From Tribonema minus (lineage: Eukaryota; Sar; Xanthophyceae; Tribonematales; Tribonemataceae): DNA of 64,000 nt. The notes under the pieces are model-generated. The model was not told where the DNA came from, searched no databases, and saw only the letters and a program-made list of their open reading frames with translations. The translations under genes and the position numbers were made by a program. Location of the stretch: positions 62,001 through 126,000 of the forward strand of contig JAFCMP010000146.1 of assembly GCA_017506865.1 (NCBI GenBank), written 5' to 3'. Of the stretch, positions 24,401-33,300 are shown one piece after another. Within the stretch, counting starts at the first letter, position 1, and each line of letters starts with the position of its first letter.

Positions 24401-27400
24401 AGGCATGCCACGTCGCTCAGTTGCCACATCTCGTGCTGAGGCATGCCACGTCGCTCCCCAACTGAGCCATGCCACATCACCTGCTGAGGTATGCCACGTC
24501 GCTCCCCAACTGAGCCATGCCACATCACCTGCTGAGGCATGTCACGTCGTTCTTTTCACTGGGCCATGCCGAACCTCCTGCTGGTGAGCGCAGCACGACC
24601 CCTGTGAGCGTGCCGCCGACGCCTGCTGAGGCATGCCACGTCATTCCCTAACTGAGCCATGCCACATCCCCTGCTATGCGCAGCGCGACCCCCGTGAGCG
24701 TGCCGCCGACGCGTGCTGAAGCGTGCCACGTCATTCCCTAACTGAGCCATGCCACATCTCCTGCTATGCGCAGCGCGACCCCCGTGAGCGTGCCGCCGAC
24801 GCCCAATGGCGTCGACGTCGCGTGGCTGCTGTGCGTGGTGCTGCCGCTGCTGGCCATCTCCCTGCTGTCGGCGCCTGCCACACCTGGACTCATGAGGTAT
24901 CGCGTTGGCACCGCATGTGTGATCGTGTTCACAAAGTGCCTGACTTGATTTGATGGTGTGCTCTGTGGGCCACTGCCTGTGTTCTGAGGCCTCTGGACAC
25001 TCGGTCTCATGAGGTGACGCATAGGCAACGTTGTGCACTGGCACTTTTAGTGCACCAAGTATCCCCAATCTCAACTCTGTGCTCTTCAAACATTTGCATG
25101 CGGCAATAAAGCACTTAGAGAAACGACATCGTCTGTGCGCTGTGCATAGCCTGCTTCTGGCACACGGGCGCAGCACCAAGGGCCTTGTGCATGTGCGATG
25201 ACGGCCTGCCAAGGGCGGGCGAACCCCTGCCGACCCATGCTCGCGCCCCCTCGCTTGTGTACATGCTTGCACGAAGGCACTGATGTATGGTATCCGCTGG
25301 CCTGTTGCGTACTGCACCCCCCCCCCCTCGGGTACTGGCAGCGCATCGTCCCTTCCACCCCCTCCGTCCCCCTGTTTACCCGCAACGATTCGCGAATCGC
25401 AAGTGACAGCAGGGGTGACCCACTCCCGTGGAGTCATGCGATCCGCTTTCCTGCATGCCGCTCGCGGCACGTCACCAACAGGGATGGTCATCTGTTTCTC
25501 ATGCCGCATGGCACTATGCTTGCCCCGTTGCCGATGCCCTGCGCAGGAAAACTTCGCCTGAGAAGAACGCGGACCGCAACGTGACGGTCTTCTTCAAGGG
25601 GCGACATGCCGCATATGTCCTAGGGCGCGCGCTGCCGACCGTTGTCGGCGCCATCATCATATACCTCTACACTTTTGGCGTCTTTGTGGAGGCTGAGGTG
25701 TGCTCCTCATATATCTAACCGCAATTGGGTATCTGCGTTCTCTAAAGCATTTGTGAGTTCGTTCATGTGAGGCGCGTGCCTAGGTCAAGGCCTGAAGATT
25801 GATGGTGATACTCAAGTATTCAAGTAGATCAGTGCTGACGATCAGCAACAGCAGCAGTCATTTTGCTGCCAGCACTGCGATGTTGTTTGCATCCACAATC
25901 GGAGTGCGCGAATGGGAGCATTCCTGATCCAAAGCGCAGTTTACATGAGGAATAGGCGACTTAATTGACTACCAGCACCGCCTTCAGTCTTGCGCTGAAT
26001 GGCGGTGTTGATAATATGTCCCTGGCGCTTTGCTTGACCACCCAAACAGGACGAGCGGTGGGCGAGCGAATGCGATGGCGACGGTGGCCCGCCTGCCGTT
26101 GTCCAGATACACTGGTGAGTGGCCAGTGCTCTGCGTCAATGCCAACCGCGTTCAGCAGTACCACATGGTATATGCGGTTGCTGTGTCAGCAGCAATCGGT
26201 GATGTGCGTCCCTGCAGGACAAGTATGTGCGTGCATCAGGACCAGTATGCATCCGCGCACATATCGGTGTGACTTGAGAGCCCAGGGCTTCTGAATGACA
26301 TGAGCCCACATTACACATTGAGAACGAGGGCACGACCAGCACTTCACCAACATTATGAAATTTCTTCTCTAGTTCCTTGTCTCACCGCCGCCAGGCGCAA
26401 GGCCCTCGAGCAGCAGCAGTCCTGCATTGCCTACCAGCTAGGGCTCTGCTGCAGCTGCGTGCCTCGCATTGTCGGCCCGTGCCCGACAACACGTGACGGC
26501 ACTACGCTGCTGCTTCCCCAAGTCCTTCTACAAAAACCTCACAATCCATCCGCTACGCCTGATTTTCCGTCCCTCTTCTCACTGCCAGGTGCAAGGCGCT
26601 CGAGGAGCAGCAGTCCTCAGAGGGGGTCCGCCGTGCCTCGGGCCAGGCGTTCGACCTCTGCCTCGCCGAGTTTGTGCTCGTGTGCGCGCTGCAGACGCTG
26701 GGCTTCATGCACCGCACCGCGCCCGCCATGCAGGAGCGGCCGTGGACCGTGCGCGCGTGGCAGGTGTGCGCTGCCGTCGCGCTGCTCGCACAGGTACAGC
26801 CGGACGAATGTGTCATGTCGAAGTTGGGTGCGGCCAGACAACTCTTGTACCTGTTGCAGTTGATGCACCTCCAAAAGTCACATAAATTTGAGGCCGTGGA
26901 CCGTGCGCGCAGGGCAGGTGTGCACTGCCGTCGCGCTGCTCGCACAGGTGCGGCCGGACAATTCTTGTACTTCATGTTGAAGTTGACGTACCTCCAGGAG
27001 CCGCAAAGTTTGAGGCTGTGGGCGGTGCGCGCGTGGCAGGTGTGCGCTGCTGTCGCGCTGCTTGCACAGGCACGGTTGGGCCATAATTGTGTCACGTTGA
27101 AGTTGAGGCACCTCCAGGTTTGAGCGATCACAAAATTTGCACCAGATTGCGCGTGAAGTAGATGGACTTTGCAGGAGTCACGTCCTCGTTGTTTTGAAGT
27201 TTCATGCGCATAAAAACGACTAGGCTGTTCATCCAATTGAAAGTTTTCGCCAAGCGCCAGGTGGATGTTGAAGCCATCCTTGAGGGTTGTGGACAGGCTA
27301 AGTATAATTTTCACAGTCAGAGTCCATCGACATGCTACCACCCTCGCCCATTTCTCACCCCAGCTTCAGAGGCTCTGCTCCTCTGACTGGGCACTGGGGG

Positions 27401-28777
27401 CATGCGTGATCTGATTCAGCACCCTCAGCAGCAGCAGCAATCTGCACTCTCTACAGCACTGATCGTGTTCAGAAGCGGCCGACCACACCTCTGTGAATAT
27501 GGTAAGCGTCCGGCTCATCTGGCGCTGCGCTGCTGCCCCCTGTCCGACGCTGCGCAGCTGGCCTACACGTGGGTGGCGGCGGCGACGCGCAGCTCTGTGG
27601 GGCTGCTGCTGCAGACGCCGTGGGAGGTGCGTACATGACTTTGCTTGAATTGAAGAAGGGTGTTGCCTGTTTTTCAATGCCTAGTGGACTCTTTGTCAGA
27701 ACTGTGGTGGGTGCTGACTTGTGCGTTTGCAGTATCTGTCGCTCTGCACTACAAGTACGGCGGCTTTCGCGCATGATTGGCTCTTGCTGCGGAAACTGCG
27801 CACATCTATCAACGATGATGTGAAACAGCATCAGAGGGGAAGACTCAACATTCAAGCTGCTGACACATGGTCGCCTCATGCGCCTCCTGCCTGCGTCATC
27901 GCCGCCCCCGAATGAGCGTCGACGCGAGCATGCACAAGAAGACCCTCACCGCCTTCAATCACAACGGAGTATGAATAGTATGCTGCCCGCCTTCGTGCAC
28001 GACTGCTGATTAGGTGCCACGCCGTTCTGCTCTCTTCCGTGGCAGGCGCTAGCCGTGGCTGCTCTGTGGCTGTTTGCCGTGCTGGCAATCGGCAAGGTGT
28101 CAACCGGACGTTCAATGCCTTTGATCGCGCTGAAAACATTGCAGCTCCCCCTCACCTTGTTTACGCACAGCCTCTTGATCAGAATGCCACCCCGTTTCGC
28201 GGCCGCTCCCTTCACGCGCCAGGCGCTGGTCGCAGGCGCGCTGTGGCTGTTTGCCGTGCTGGCCATCGGCAAGGTGTCAACCGGACAACGCGTTTGATCA
28301 CGCCAAAGAGTTTGCTGCGTCCTCCCACCTTCATGCAGGGCTGGCAGTCAGCATATTACCAGACAGCATCTCACCAATGCCACCTCGTTTCGCTCTTGCC
28401 CTCAGCATCTCACCAGATGCCACCTCGTTTCGCTCTCGCCCTCCTCACGCGCCAGGCGCTGGTCGCTGGCGCGCTGTGGCCGTTTGTCGTGCTGGCCATC
28501 GGCGAGGTGTTAAGAGGACGTTCAATGCCCTTGATCACGCCAAAAAAAAATGCAGCTCCCCCCCATCTTATGCACAGCTATTAAGCAGAACCTCGCCTAA
28601 AGCACTTTTGCGCTCTTCCCACGCCAGGCGCTGGTCGCGGGCGCGCTGTGGCCGTTCGTCGTGCTGGCCATCGGCGAGGTGTTCATCAAGCGGCGCGACG
28701 CAGCGCTGCACGGGCGCTACATGACGTTCCTGCGCCTGGAGTTCAACACGCGCCTCGGCATGCACTCGCCGCGGTGA
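500..28777 (+). CDS. TMEM94-like P-type ATPase-related membrane protein (5'-partial, 24 exons)
   Basis: Multi-exon gene colinear over its whole length with animal TMEM94, as recalled from memory. Exons read: 500-1036, 2686-2865, 3949-4098, 5912-6058, 6549-6659, 7267-7351, 8791-9005, 10406-10524, 11627-11792, 13472-13639, 13813-13980, 14300-14680, 15276-15548, 16529-16690, 17201-17326, 17650-17775, 18639-18686, 19395-19475, 21568-21743, 22570-22702, 23607-23665, 24774-24896, 25547-25697, 26596-26793, 27558-27626, 28628-28777. All junction phases agree, giving about 1430 residues and a stop at 28775-28777. Diagnostic matches include HLSTLKPIGL, VDNVPLLVSLFTDAT, VRFVYFSPR, GIETDWNCAISL, and the C-terminal LEFNTRLGMHSPR, where human reads LQFETKLGMNSPF. 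TMEM94 is an ER P-type ATPase-like protein reported to move Mg2+. No start codon or first membrane segments are in view, so the gene continues to the left. Exact use of individual acceptors and donors is uncertain where they are tandemly duplicated. Confidence 0.85.
1056..1078 (+). repeat. TTAGGG tract 20 bases after a donor
   Basis: Three to four TTAGGG units begin about 20 bases into the intron after the 1036 donor of the TMEM94-like gene, with decayed units to about 1117. The motif reads TTAGGG on the coding strand. Confidence 0.85.
2686..4098 (+). other. TMEM94-like exons at the P-type phosphorylation position
   Basis: Exon 2686-2865 contains LLERLGAVSMLCMLDEDTV, aligning with the region of TMEM94 where P-type ATPases carry DKTGT; human TMEM94 reads VDKQG there as I recall. 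The aspartate is kept but the KTG signature is not, so classical phosphoenzyme formation cannot be assumed. Exon 3949-4098 carries VLDLHTLASETGVHFED and HLSTLKPIGLTCLLAE, which match the TMEM94 segment around LHLTSLKPLGLNVLL. In its first copy the 3' end of this exon is followed by GCGAGT rather than GTGAGT. Confidence 0.7.
4018..5300 (+). repeat. 11-copy tandem array of an exon 3' end plus donor
   Basis: Units begin near 4038, 4150, 4305, 4415, 4525, 4639, 4763, 4870, 4990, 5107 and 5230, with a period of about 105-155 bp. Each holds the code for STLKPIGLTCLLAEARGAE followed by a donor-like GTGAGT or GTGGGT (GCGAGT in unit 1), then an intron piece with a TTCAACTTGAAG-type motif. Divergence grows towards the right end. 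Only unit 1 carries the upstream half of the exon. Confidence 0.9.
5575..5975 (+). repeat. Tandem copies of an acceptor and exon 5' start (5912 exon)
   Basis: Three units share an acceptor followed by GTGAGCGGCAGGCAGGG-like sequence and a GTGGCGCCCCCGAGCC-like stretch, near 5630, 5731 and 5912. Only the last leads into the open exon 5912-6058. The exon's 3' end is also copied once, at about 6162-6290, including its GAGCAT and GTGAGCCTGCG donor. Confidence 0.75.
7700..8890 (+). repeat. About 7 tandem acceptor-side copies of the 8791 exon
   Basis: Copies of the acceptor plus roughly the first 95 exon bases (coding GHEETRRRGTIQPHVKG) start near 8119, 8322, 8489, 8620 and 8791, with degenerate versions near 7715 and 7915. 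Spacing is about 130-205 bp. Some copies differ by only a few bases from the full exon; the oldest are barely recognisable. The long open frame at 7950-9032 is a by-product of this array. Confidence 0.9.
8970..9935 (+). repeat. 7-copy donor-side array after the 8791-9005 exon
   Basis: The exon end coding AILDMYQQWSL and its donor recur near 8973, 9101, 9229, 9370, 9540, 9690 and 9900. Between copies lie CATTTCATTGTTGAAG-like and CTTCAAGCGCTTC-like sequences. Donors vary among GTGCGC, GTGAGC and GCGAGC. The next exon starts at 10406, so any of these donors could be the one used. Confidence 0.85.
10356..10376 (+). repeat. Poly-C run (21 C) serving as pyrimidine tract
   Basis: An uninterrupted run of 21 C lies 30 bases before the exon starting at 10406, followed by TCCCCTGCTGCATCTG and the acceptor. 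A nearly pure C pyrimidine tract replaces the usual T-rich one. Similar runs precede other exons of the window (2635-2653 before 2686; on the other strand 33515-33528 before the HDAC exon at 33495). Confidence 0.8.
11285..11305 (-). repeat. CCCTAA tract in a TMEM94-like intron
   Basis: Three CCCTAA units. This is one of the few tracts in which the coding strand of the surrounding gene reads CCCTAA rather than TTAGGG. A looser CCCTAACCCC piece with the same orientation is at 2140-2158. Confidence 0.85.
12840..12892 (+). repeat. Copy of the His-rich exon 3' end and donor
   Basis: Sequence coding SGSQHSHHHQ followed by GTACAAG repeats the end of the 11627-11792 exon (SHHSHRHHQ, then GTGGGAG). 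No phase-consistent exon around it is needed for the model, so it is treated as a donor-side edge copy. It could instead be a small additional His-rich exon. Confidence 0.55.
15652..15692 (+). repeat. Degenerate TTAGGG tract
   Basis: GGTGAGGGTTAGGGCTGGGT and AATTAGGGTTAG, about 105 bases after the 15548 donor, in sense orientation. Confidence 0.7.
16681..16815 (+). repeat. Four tandem donor sites with about 40-bp period
   Basis: The exon end GCACGAGCAG with donor GTATGT recurs as GCACCAGCAG/GTAAGT (about 16724), GCGCCAGCAG/GTAATT (about 16755) and GCACGAGCAG/GTACGT (about 16798), each followed by AGGTATTGGTT-like sequence. It is the smallest-unit donor array of the window. Confidence 0.85.
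16945..17030 (+). repeat. Extra copy of acceptor and 5' half of the 17201 exon
   Basis: After an acceptor ending at 16961 the sequence codes VFLGIIASNVPTKKGVTSLI, closely similar to VFLGMVASSVPPKKGMTSLI at 17201, then diverges. The shared TGAACTCCCTCTG sequence before both acceptors shows that intron and exon were duplicated together. There is no usable downstream half, so it would be a dead-end or short alternative exon. Confidence 0.8.
17047..17158 (-). repeat. Dispersed 130-bp repeat, copy 1
   Basis: Shares AGAGTCTGGGA, CATCACTC and CACCGCCCAGCAAG-like blocks with copies at 49185-49315 and 50950-51078, and with the reverse complement of 21930-22010, 22083-22240 and 26428-26545. This copy is reversed relative to its host gene. 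Confidence 0.7.
17201..19475 (+). other. TMEM94-like P-domain-like exons
   Basis: Four short exons with the best family identity in the gene: 17201-17326 (VFLGMVASSVPPKKGMTSLI and RFVYFSPRNMRRSK), 17650-17775 (AIAENMGIETDWNCAISL), 18639-18686 (ARLPHGIAAIREHIRN, only 16 residues) and 19395-19475 (VDNVPLLVSLFTDAT and EMLKTLQ). Junctions are all phase 0. The block matches FAEKMGLETGWNCHISL, AKLPRGIHQVRPHLQN and IDNVPLLVPLFTD of human TMEM94 and corresponds to the hinge/phosphorylation-domain-like part of P-type ATPases. Confidence 0.85.
19281..19302 (+). repeat. TTAGGG tract before the 19395 exon
   Basis: CTTAGGGTTAGGGTTAGG, about 95 bases upstream of an acceptor, in sense orientation. Confidence 0.8.
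20280..20315 (+). repeat. Degenerate TTAGGG tract at the left edge of an exon-edge array
   Basis: GGTTAGGTTAGGGTTATGG and variants directly before the seven-copy array that ends at 21640, in sense orientation. Confidence 0.7.
20330..21640 (+). repeat. 7-copy acceptor-side array before the 21568 exon
   Basis: Acceptor plus exon start (EYGETVLCVGTSYRAANAGL) recurs near 20445 (degenerate), 20645, 20820, 21018, 21206, 21378 and 21568, with intervening copies of a CGCACATTCGATGCCGTTCC-like intron piece. Period is about 170-200 bp. Only the last copy continues into the full 176-base exon. Confidence 0.9.
21930..22240 (+). repeat. Dispersed 130-bp repeat, copies 2 and 3
   Basis: Two head-to-tail copies share GGCCTACCAGCTAGT or GCCGACCAGCTGGTAC, CTTGCTGGTCGGTGCCGAGC and GAGTGATGCAC; the second extends to CCAGACTCTTCGCAAAACTT. 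They lie between the 21743 and 22570 exons in sense orientation. No open frame; no clear polymerase III boxes. Confidence 0.75.
22805..22864 (+). repeat. Donor-side copy of the 22570-22702 exon end
   Basis: The sequence coding LIREGCRLLLNAYQ and followed by GTTTAA repeats the end of the preceding exon (LIREGRRLLLNAYQ, then GTTGCT). A single extra copy, lying about 110 bp downstream. Confidence 0.8.
23740..23776 (+). repeat. Degenerate TTAGGG tract after the 23665 donor
   Basis: CTAGGGTGAGGGTAAGCTTA and GGGTTAAGG, about 75 bases into the intron, in sense orientation. Confidence 0.65.
24095..24772 (+). repeat. Minisatellite of about 45-50 bp units in an intron
   Basis: About 14 degenerate units alternate TGAGGCATGCCACGTC with CTGAGCCATGCCACATC and a CTCCTGCTG link. 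The right end merges into three copies of the acceptor and exon start at 24774 (near 24590, 24677 and 24774), whose shared part codes SATPVSVPPTP. Long minus-strand open frames here are artefacts of the periodicity. The units are contiguous, with no unique spacers, so this is not a CRISPR array. Confidence 0.85.
26388..27120 (+). repeat. Edge copies on both sides of the 26596-26793 exon
   Basis: An acceptor-side copy (CAGGCGCAAGGCCCTCGAGC) lies near 26393. Two donor-side copies of the exon end (TVRAWQVCAAVALLAQ) lie near 26890-26950 and 27010-27070, each followed by a donor and by GAAGTTGA-type sequence. Both edges of one exon have therefore been copied. Confidence 0.85.
26428..26545 (+). repeat. 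Dispersed 130-bp repeat, copy 4
   Basis: CTACCAGCTAGGGCTCTGCT, GTGCCTCGCATTGTCGG and CAAAAACCTCAC blocks, a more diverged copy directly before the 26596 exon, in sense orientation. Confidence 0.6.
28040..28630 (+). repeat. Three extra acceptor-side copies of the last TMEM94-like exon
   Basis: GCGCTGGTCGCAGGCGCGCT-like sequence after an acceptor recurs near 28046, 28223, 28458 and 28628, coding ALVAGALWPFVVLAIG. The intron pieces between (TCAATGCC, CGCCAAA and CTCCC-type) are also repeated. The last copy continues to the stop. Confidence 0.9.
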
Positions 28778-30342
28778 CCCTTGTGCTCTCCTGTGGTGCC
28801 ATCTGGCTGCATCAATGTCGGGCATTGTTGGCGCGGGCACGGCCGCTGGTCCGAGACACCGTGCGAGGAGCCAGCAGAGCTGCCGCCGGCAACAATGCTT
28901 ATGTGGCACCTCGCTTTTGGTGCGTCTACACAGCGCCAGCGTGTGGCAGCACGTGCTCGCCACAGCAATGTCTAGCGATTGAGGCGTTGCTGATCACACG
29001 ACATCAGCATGAGCGTCAGCACAAGTGCCACGTGTACTGGTCAAGACAGCTGCAGCATACGAGCAAGTGGTGGCTCAGCAGATGCGGCGGGCTGCTGCTG
29101 CGTGCCCATGCACGCTTGGCACACCCTGGCGGCGGCGGCGCCGTGCTGATGCCCGCATGCTCACAAGTTCCGCAAGTTGACACCCGGAGTCACCATCTCT
29201 TACCACTTGTCTGCCGGTACGGCACAGGCGGTTGCACCGGTGCAGCAGTTGCCACTGCCATTCATCAGAGACTCAAGCGAGGAACCTGCGTCTAAGCGCG
29301 GGGCTGCTCTCTGCGCACCGACGCCGGCCCCGCGCCGCAAACGCTGGCGCCAGCTTCCTGACATTGCCACCGCGTCAATGCGCGTTCGAGGCGCCGCCCG
29401 CTGTCGCTGCAGCGCTGGTTCAGAGACTACTGTCGCTGCACTTGCACCTTTCAATGGCCCGCACCGCTGCCCCGGTTCGGGGTTGAAAGAAGCATGGTTG
29501 TGATCTCCACCACCACGGCTGTGTCAGGCGGATGCTGGCATGCAGCTGCCCTGTTTAATGCTCAATTTTGACACCATGATCAATAGCGCTGAAAGCGCCT
29601 GCTGTGTGTGTGCCTGGCTACCGTTGAGCAACGCTGACAGCACGACGCGTGCAGCACATAGACTGTGTCAAGGCGACTTTGTACGTTTTTGCCACCTTGC
29701 CGAGCATTCCAGCACAGCTGCTGTGTTTGAAGAAGGCAGCGGATCATGCTCATTCGCCCCACCGGCTCTGCAGGGGTCGTTGTTGTGCGGGCCAGCATTG
29801 GCACGCTGCCAAGTCAGATCTGTCCCACAGCACCAGGCCTGGTCGGATGCAGTCTTCTGCGGTCATGCATGTCTGTTGATGCCAGCTTGGTGCTAAGGCG
29901 GGCTGGCTCATTCAGTGCCATGAGACACGACACAAAGTCCCCATGGCCAGCACTCATTGGAGCGAATGCATTCAACCCTCTTGCTGCCACAGCATGCAAT
30001 CATTGCGCATGCGCATCATGCCTGACTCTGCCCATGGCCCTGGAACACCACTGAATGTGAAACCTGGAAGGGCGTTGACAACCCACAAAACTTAAAAAGC
30101 TGCCAAGTGCATGCAAGTCCACAGTACTCCTGACAACGCTTGCATACTTGAAAAATCATTAAAGGGGTCCTCAGCGCAAAGCGCAATTGTGCATGCGCAA
30201 ACAGCAGTCCAGCCAGCATTGAGGTTCATGGGCTGAAGCAAGCCAGCATTGAACAACAATCAAGACATGAGGCACAAACGCTGACGGAGTGCAAATGCAG
30301 GATCCAACTCTCGTCATATTGTTGAATTAAATGCAAGTGTTT
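28778..30342. other. Convergent intergenic region
   Basis: Lies between the ends of the + strand TMEM94-like gene and the - strand deacetylase gene. I see no exon with family similarity, no RNA gene and no clear repeat array. It presumably holds both 3' untranslated regions; no certain polyadenylation signal was recognised. Confidence 0.5.
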
Positions 30343-33300
30343 CTATGGCTCTAAGAAAGGCTGCAAAGTCATGTGTATTGCGCATGCTGTCTCCTCGACA
30401 GCGTACCCTCCCTCCAGACCAAACACCACCTTGTTGCCGAAAGCCCCGCGCAGCAGCTGCGCGATTTCCCGATAGTTCTCTGGCTGCATCGTGAGCGTTG
30501 CGAGTGGGTCCGCCTGTTCGCAGTGCGCGTGTGCATGGCAAATGATACTCTGTAGAAGTGCAGTAATGTCCCACCAATGGCTTGACGCTTGTGTGTGGCA
30601 GTAACACCCGATATTCTTGCAAGCTTCGAGGTGAGCTGCAATGAAGTGATATAGAAGTGTTCAACTGCATGCGTTTGTGAACGTGTGCGATGGCCTGGCA
30701 GCAGTGTCAGCAGCTGTAACTTCAACTTCAAGTTCAAAAATTCACTGACTGCCCACACCGTACACCATCACTGAACATCTGCACCGGTAAGTGCATTGAT
30801 TGTTTCTTTCTGCTGCAGTGTGGATGAATTGACGCGGGAGTGCGCCTGTTCTGACCCTAACCCTAACCCTAACCCTAACCCATTAGACTTATGAGCTGTC
30901 GGCTGCCACGACGCTGCAGTGTGTCGCGTACTCGTGCGGTCACGAAACAGCGCGCAAGTTTGCGTGCAGGACAACCGACTCAGGCGACACGCAATGTTGT
31001 GCGACGTGAAAGCTTGTGCCCTGTTATAGCTACTCATCGCAGTTGTTTGCAGCACAACAGAAAGCCAGAGCAGAGCACACCGTTTCTGGCACTTCCAGAA
31101 GATGCAATCAAAGTGCCGGTGTGTGGCCTCAACAAGCCAGCGGCCAACGCCTGCTGCCCTAAAAGCAGCGCTTAACAAATGTGTTCCCCAGCAGCGGTCG
31201 CTGACAAAACCGCAACTTCAGGGCAGCAATGCTCAGCAAGTGGTGACTCACCTCCAGCGCGTCGTAACCAGCGCTGACAATCAGCAGCTGAGGGTCAAAC
31301 TCCACCAGCCATGGCAGTGCTTCCTCCTGCGAAACGGCGCATGCACGAGGTTCAAGTGCCACATGCAAGTGTAATTCCTGCGTGATTTGTGCAAGCGTGG
31401 TGGGGATCTCTCTTGCAGCGTGCAAAAGTGGTGTGATGTTTGCTGAGCATTCTCCTACATGTGCAGTTTTTCACAAACGTACATGACAACACTGCATGGC
31501 CAACGCTGTGTGCCCCAGTATCCCCCCCCCCCCCCCCCCCCCCCTCTCAACAGGACAACGCTCGGTCATGTCTGGGTGCACCATCATCAGTGCTCAGACA
31601 TGTTTCCGTGCGAGCGGGGGTGCATTGCGAAACCAGACTTGCGCAAACCACAGCGACAGCGCCATCGGCACCACACGGAAATAGTTAGTAGATACTGCAG
31701 TCAGTACTGGCACACGGTTCCATGCGCTCTGTTCAAGCGCCACAACATGAGTTCTGCTCCGCTCTGTTACCCTCAAACCCTGTGCGGGGCGCGTTTGACT
31801 GCAGTGCTCAAGCGCCACAACATGATGTTCTGCTCCACCGTGTTACCCCCAAAACTCGTGCGTGCACCACAGGGGCTTGCTTGCCGATGACTGACCCCAC
31901 ACATCTGGGCTGTGAGCTGCGCCAGCTGGCTCCCTGCATGACCACCCAAGCGGCGCGCCTCACGCGTAGTAGCAGAAGGTTACATGCATGAAACACTACC
32001 CCCAAGCCAAAGGAGCCACACCAAACCGACGCACACGCCGGCGTTACCGCATGCGGCGCAGCTAACCCCAACCCTAAACCTAAGCAGCAACGACAGAGGC
32101 GGGTACCTTGAAGCGCTTCTGGTGGCACACGCATGCGGTGCAGCTAACCCTAACCCCAAGCAGCAACGACGGATGCGACTACCTTTAGACGCTTCTCGTA
32201 GCACACGCATATGTGGCGCGGCTACCCCTAACCCTAACCCCCCTAACCCTATGCAGTAGCGACAGATTCGACTGCCTTCAAACGCTACAGTACGCTTCTC
32301 ATAGAACATGCACATGTGGCGCAGCTAACCCTAACCCTAACCCTAACCCGAAGCAGTGAAAACCGACAGATGCGCCTACCTTGAAGCGCTTCTCGTAGCT
32401 CTCAGCCCACGTCCCCTTCCCCCCGCCGAAGTACTGCGGCTGAACTTCAAGTTGCCGTAGGTTCTTGTGGGGGCCGCCTGCGAGCTCCTCCGTGCCTGTG
32501 AACGGGAACGAGCCGGCCTCGTGCAGGGAGCAGTAGCGCAGCCGTGCGTCCTGGCGGGCGACGGCGGCGACGCCATTGCCAAAATGCACATCGAAGTCCA
32601 GGAGGGCCACGCGCTCAAGGCCTGCGGACATACGGTACGTATGGGAGGTGCTGCTGAGTTCCATGTACTTGGTGCTAAGCGCTGTTGTACTTCGACATGA
32701 TCTTGAGGCAGTAGTTTTTGAAGATTGTGTTTGAGTGTTGGGTGTCGATGATCGCGGCGGACAAAGGCTTTGCCAACAGAGCTGATGCGCGCACGCACGC
32801 GGGGCAGCGCGCGCGGCAGCGTAGCCGCTGCCCGTGGCAACAGCGACGCCATGGTCACGCACGTTTTGAAGTTATGGTCAAGCACATGTTGAAGTTACGT
32901 AGTGCACTGCGCTCAACACTCACCAAGGGGACATCAAGGCATGGTGGCTGGGGCTGCCGCCCGAGCACCATCGACATCTGTCGCCTCAATGGCACAGGCT
33001 TGGGTGCGGTACACCTGAACCTGAAGTCGACCGCGCGACGCATCAAACGCGCAACAGAACTCTCACTTCAACTTCAACTTGAAGTTGAAGACGCGAATTG
33101 CACAGCGCGACGCAGCGCTCACCCAGCTCGTCCAGCGCGAACCGTGCCGCCGCGCCGGCAAAGTTGAAGAAGCATCATTTGCCCTAAAGAGCACACGGGT
33201 TCGGGTGCTGTACACCTGAACTCGCAGCGTATCAAACGCATGGCGGAAGCTCGCACTTCAACATGATGTTGATCGAAACAGCAGACGCTCACCCAGCTCG

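Larger units (their letters stand above)
21568..28777 (+). other. TMEM94-like C-terminal membrane exons
   Basis: Exons 21568-21743 (EYGETVLCVGTSYRAANAG), 22570-22702 (VLIDLIREGRRLLLNAYQ), 23607-23665 (ACAFALWAVCSLSLLLLLS, a membrane helix), 24774-24896 (VAWLLCVVLPLLAISLL, matching ILWLSCFCYPLLSISLL), 25547-25697 (GRALPTVVGAIIIYLYTFG), 26596-26793 (EFVLVCALQTLGFMHRTAP, then AVALLAQ), 27558-27626 and 28628-28777 (ALVAGALWPFVVLAIGEVF, then a basic tail). This gives about six C-terminal membrane segments, as in the family. Most of these exons have extra edge copies in the flanking introns. Confidence 0.85.

Noticed and set aside
24095-24772. Possible CRISPR array (regular short repeats)
   Set aside because: Units are contiguous and degenerate with no unique spacers, and the setting is a eukaryotic intron.
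24556-25509. A 317-codon minus-strand open frame
   Set aside because: Antisense to two well-supported exons and the minisatellite; its repeated HGGRAAH-type peptides come from the tandem units.
30853-32350. Chromosome end or fused telomeres suggested by TTAGGG repeats
   Set aside because: Tracts are short (2-6 units), scattered, inside introns, and coding sequence continues on both sides.
33105-33175. Second complete deacetylase gene
   Set aside because: Only the 3' end of one exon is repeated; no other deacetylase exon is duplicated.
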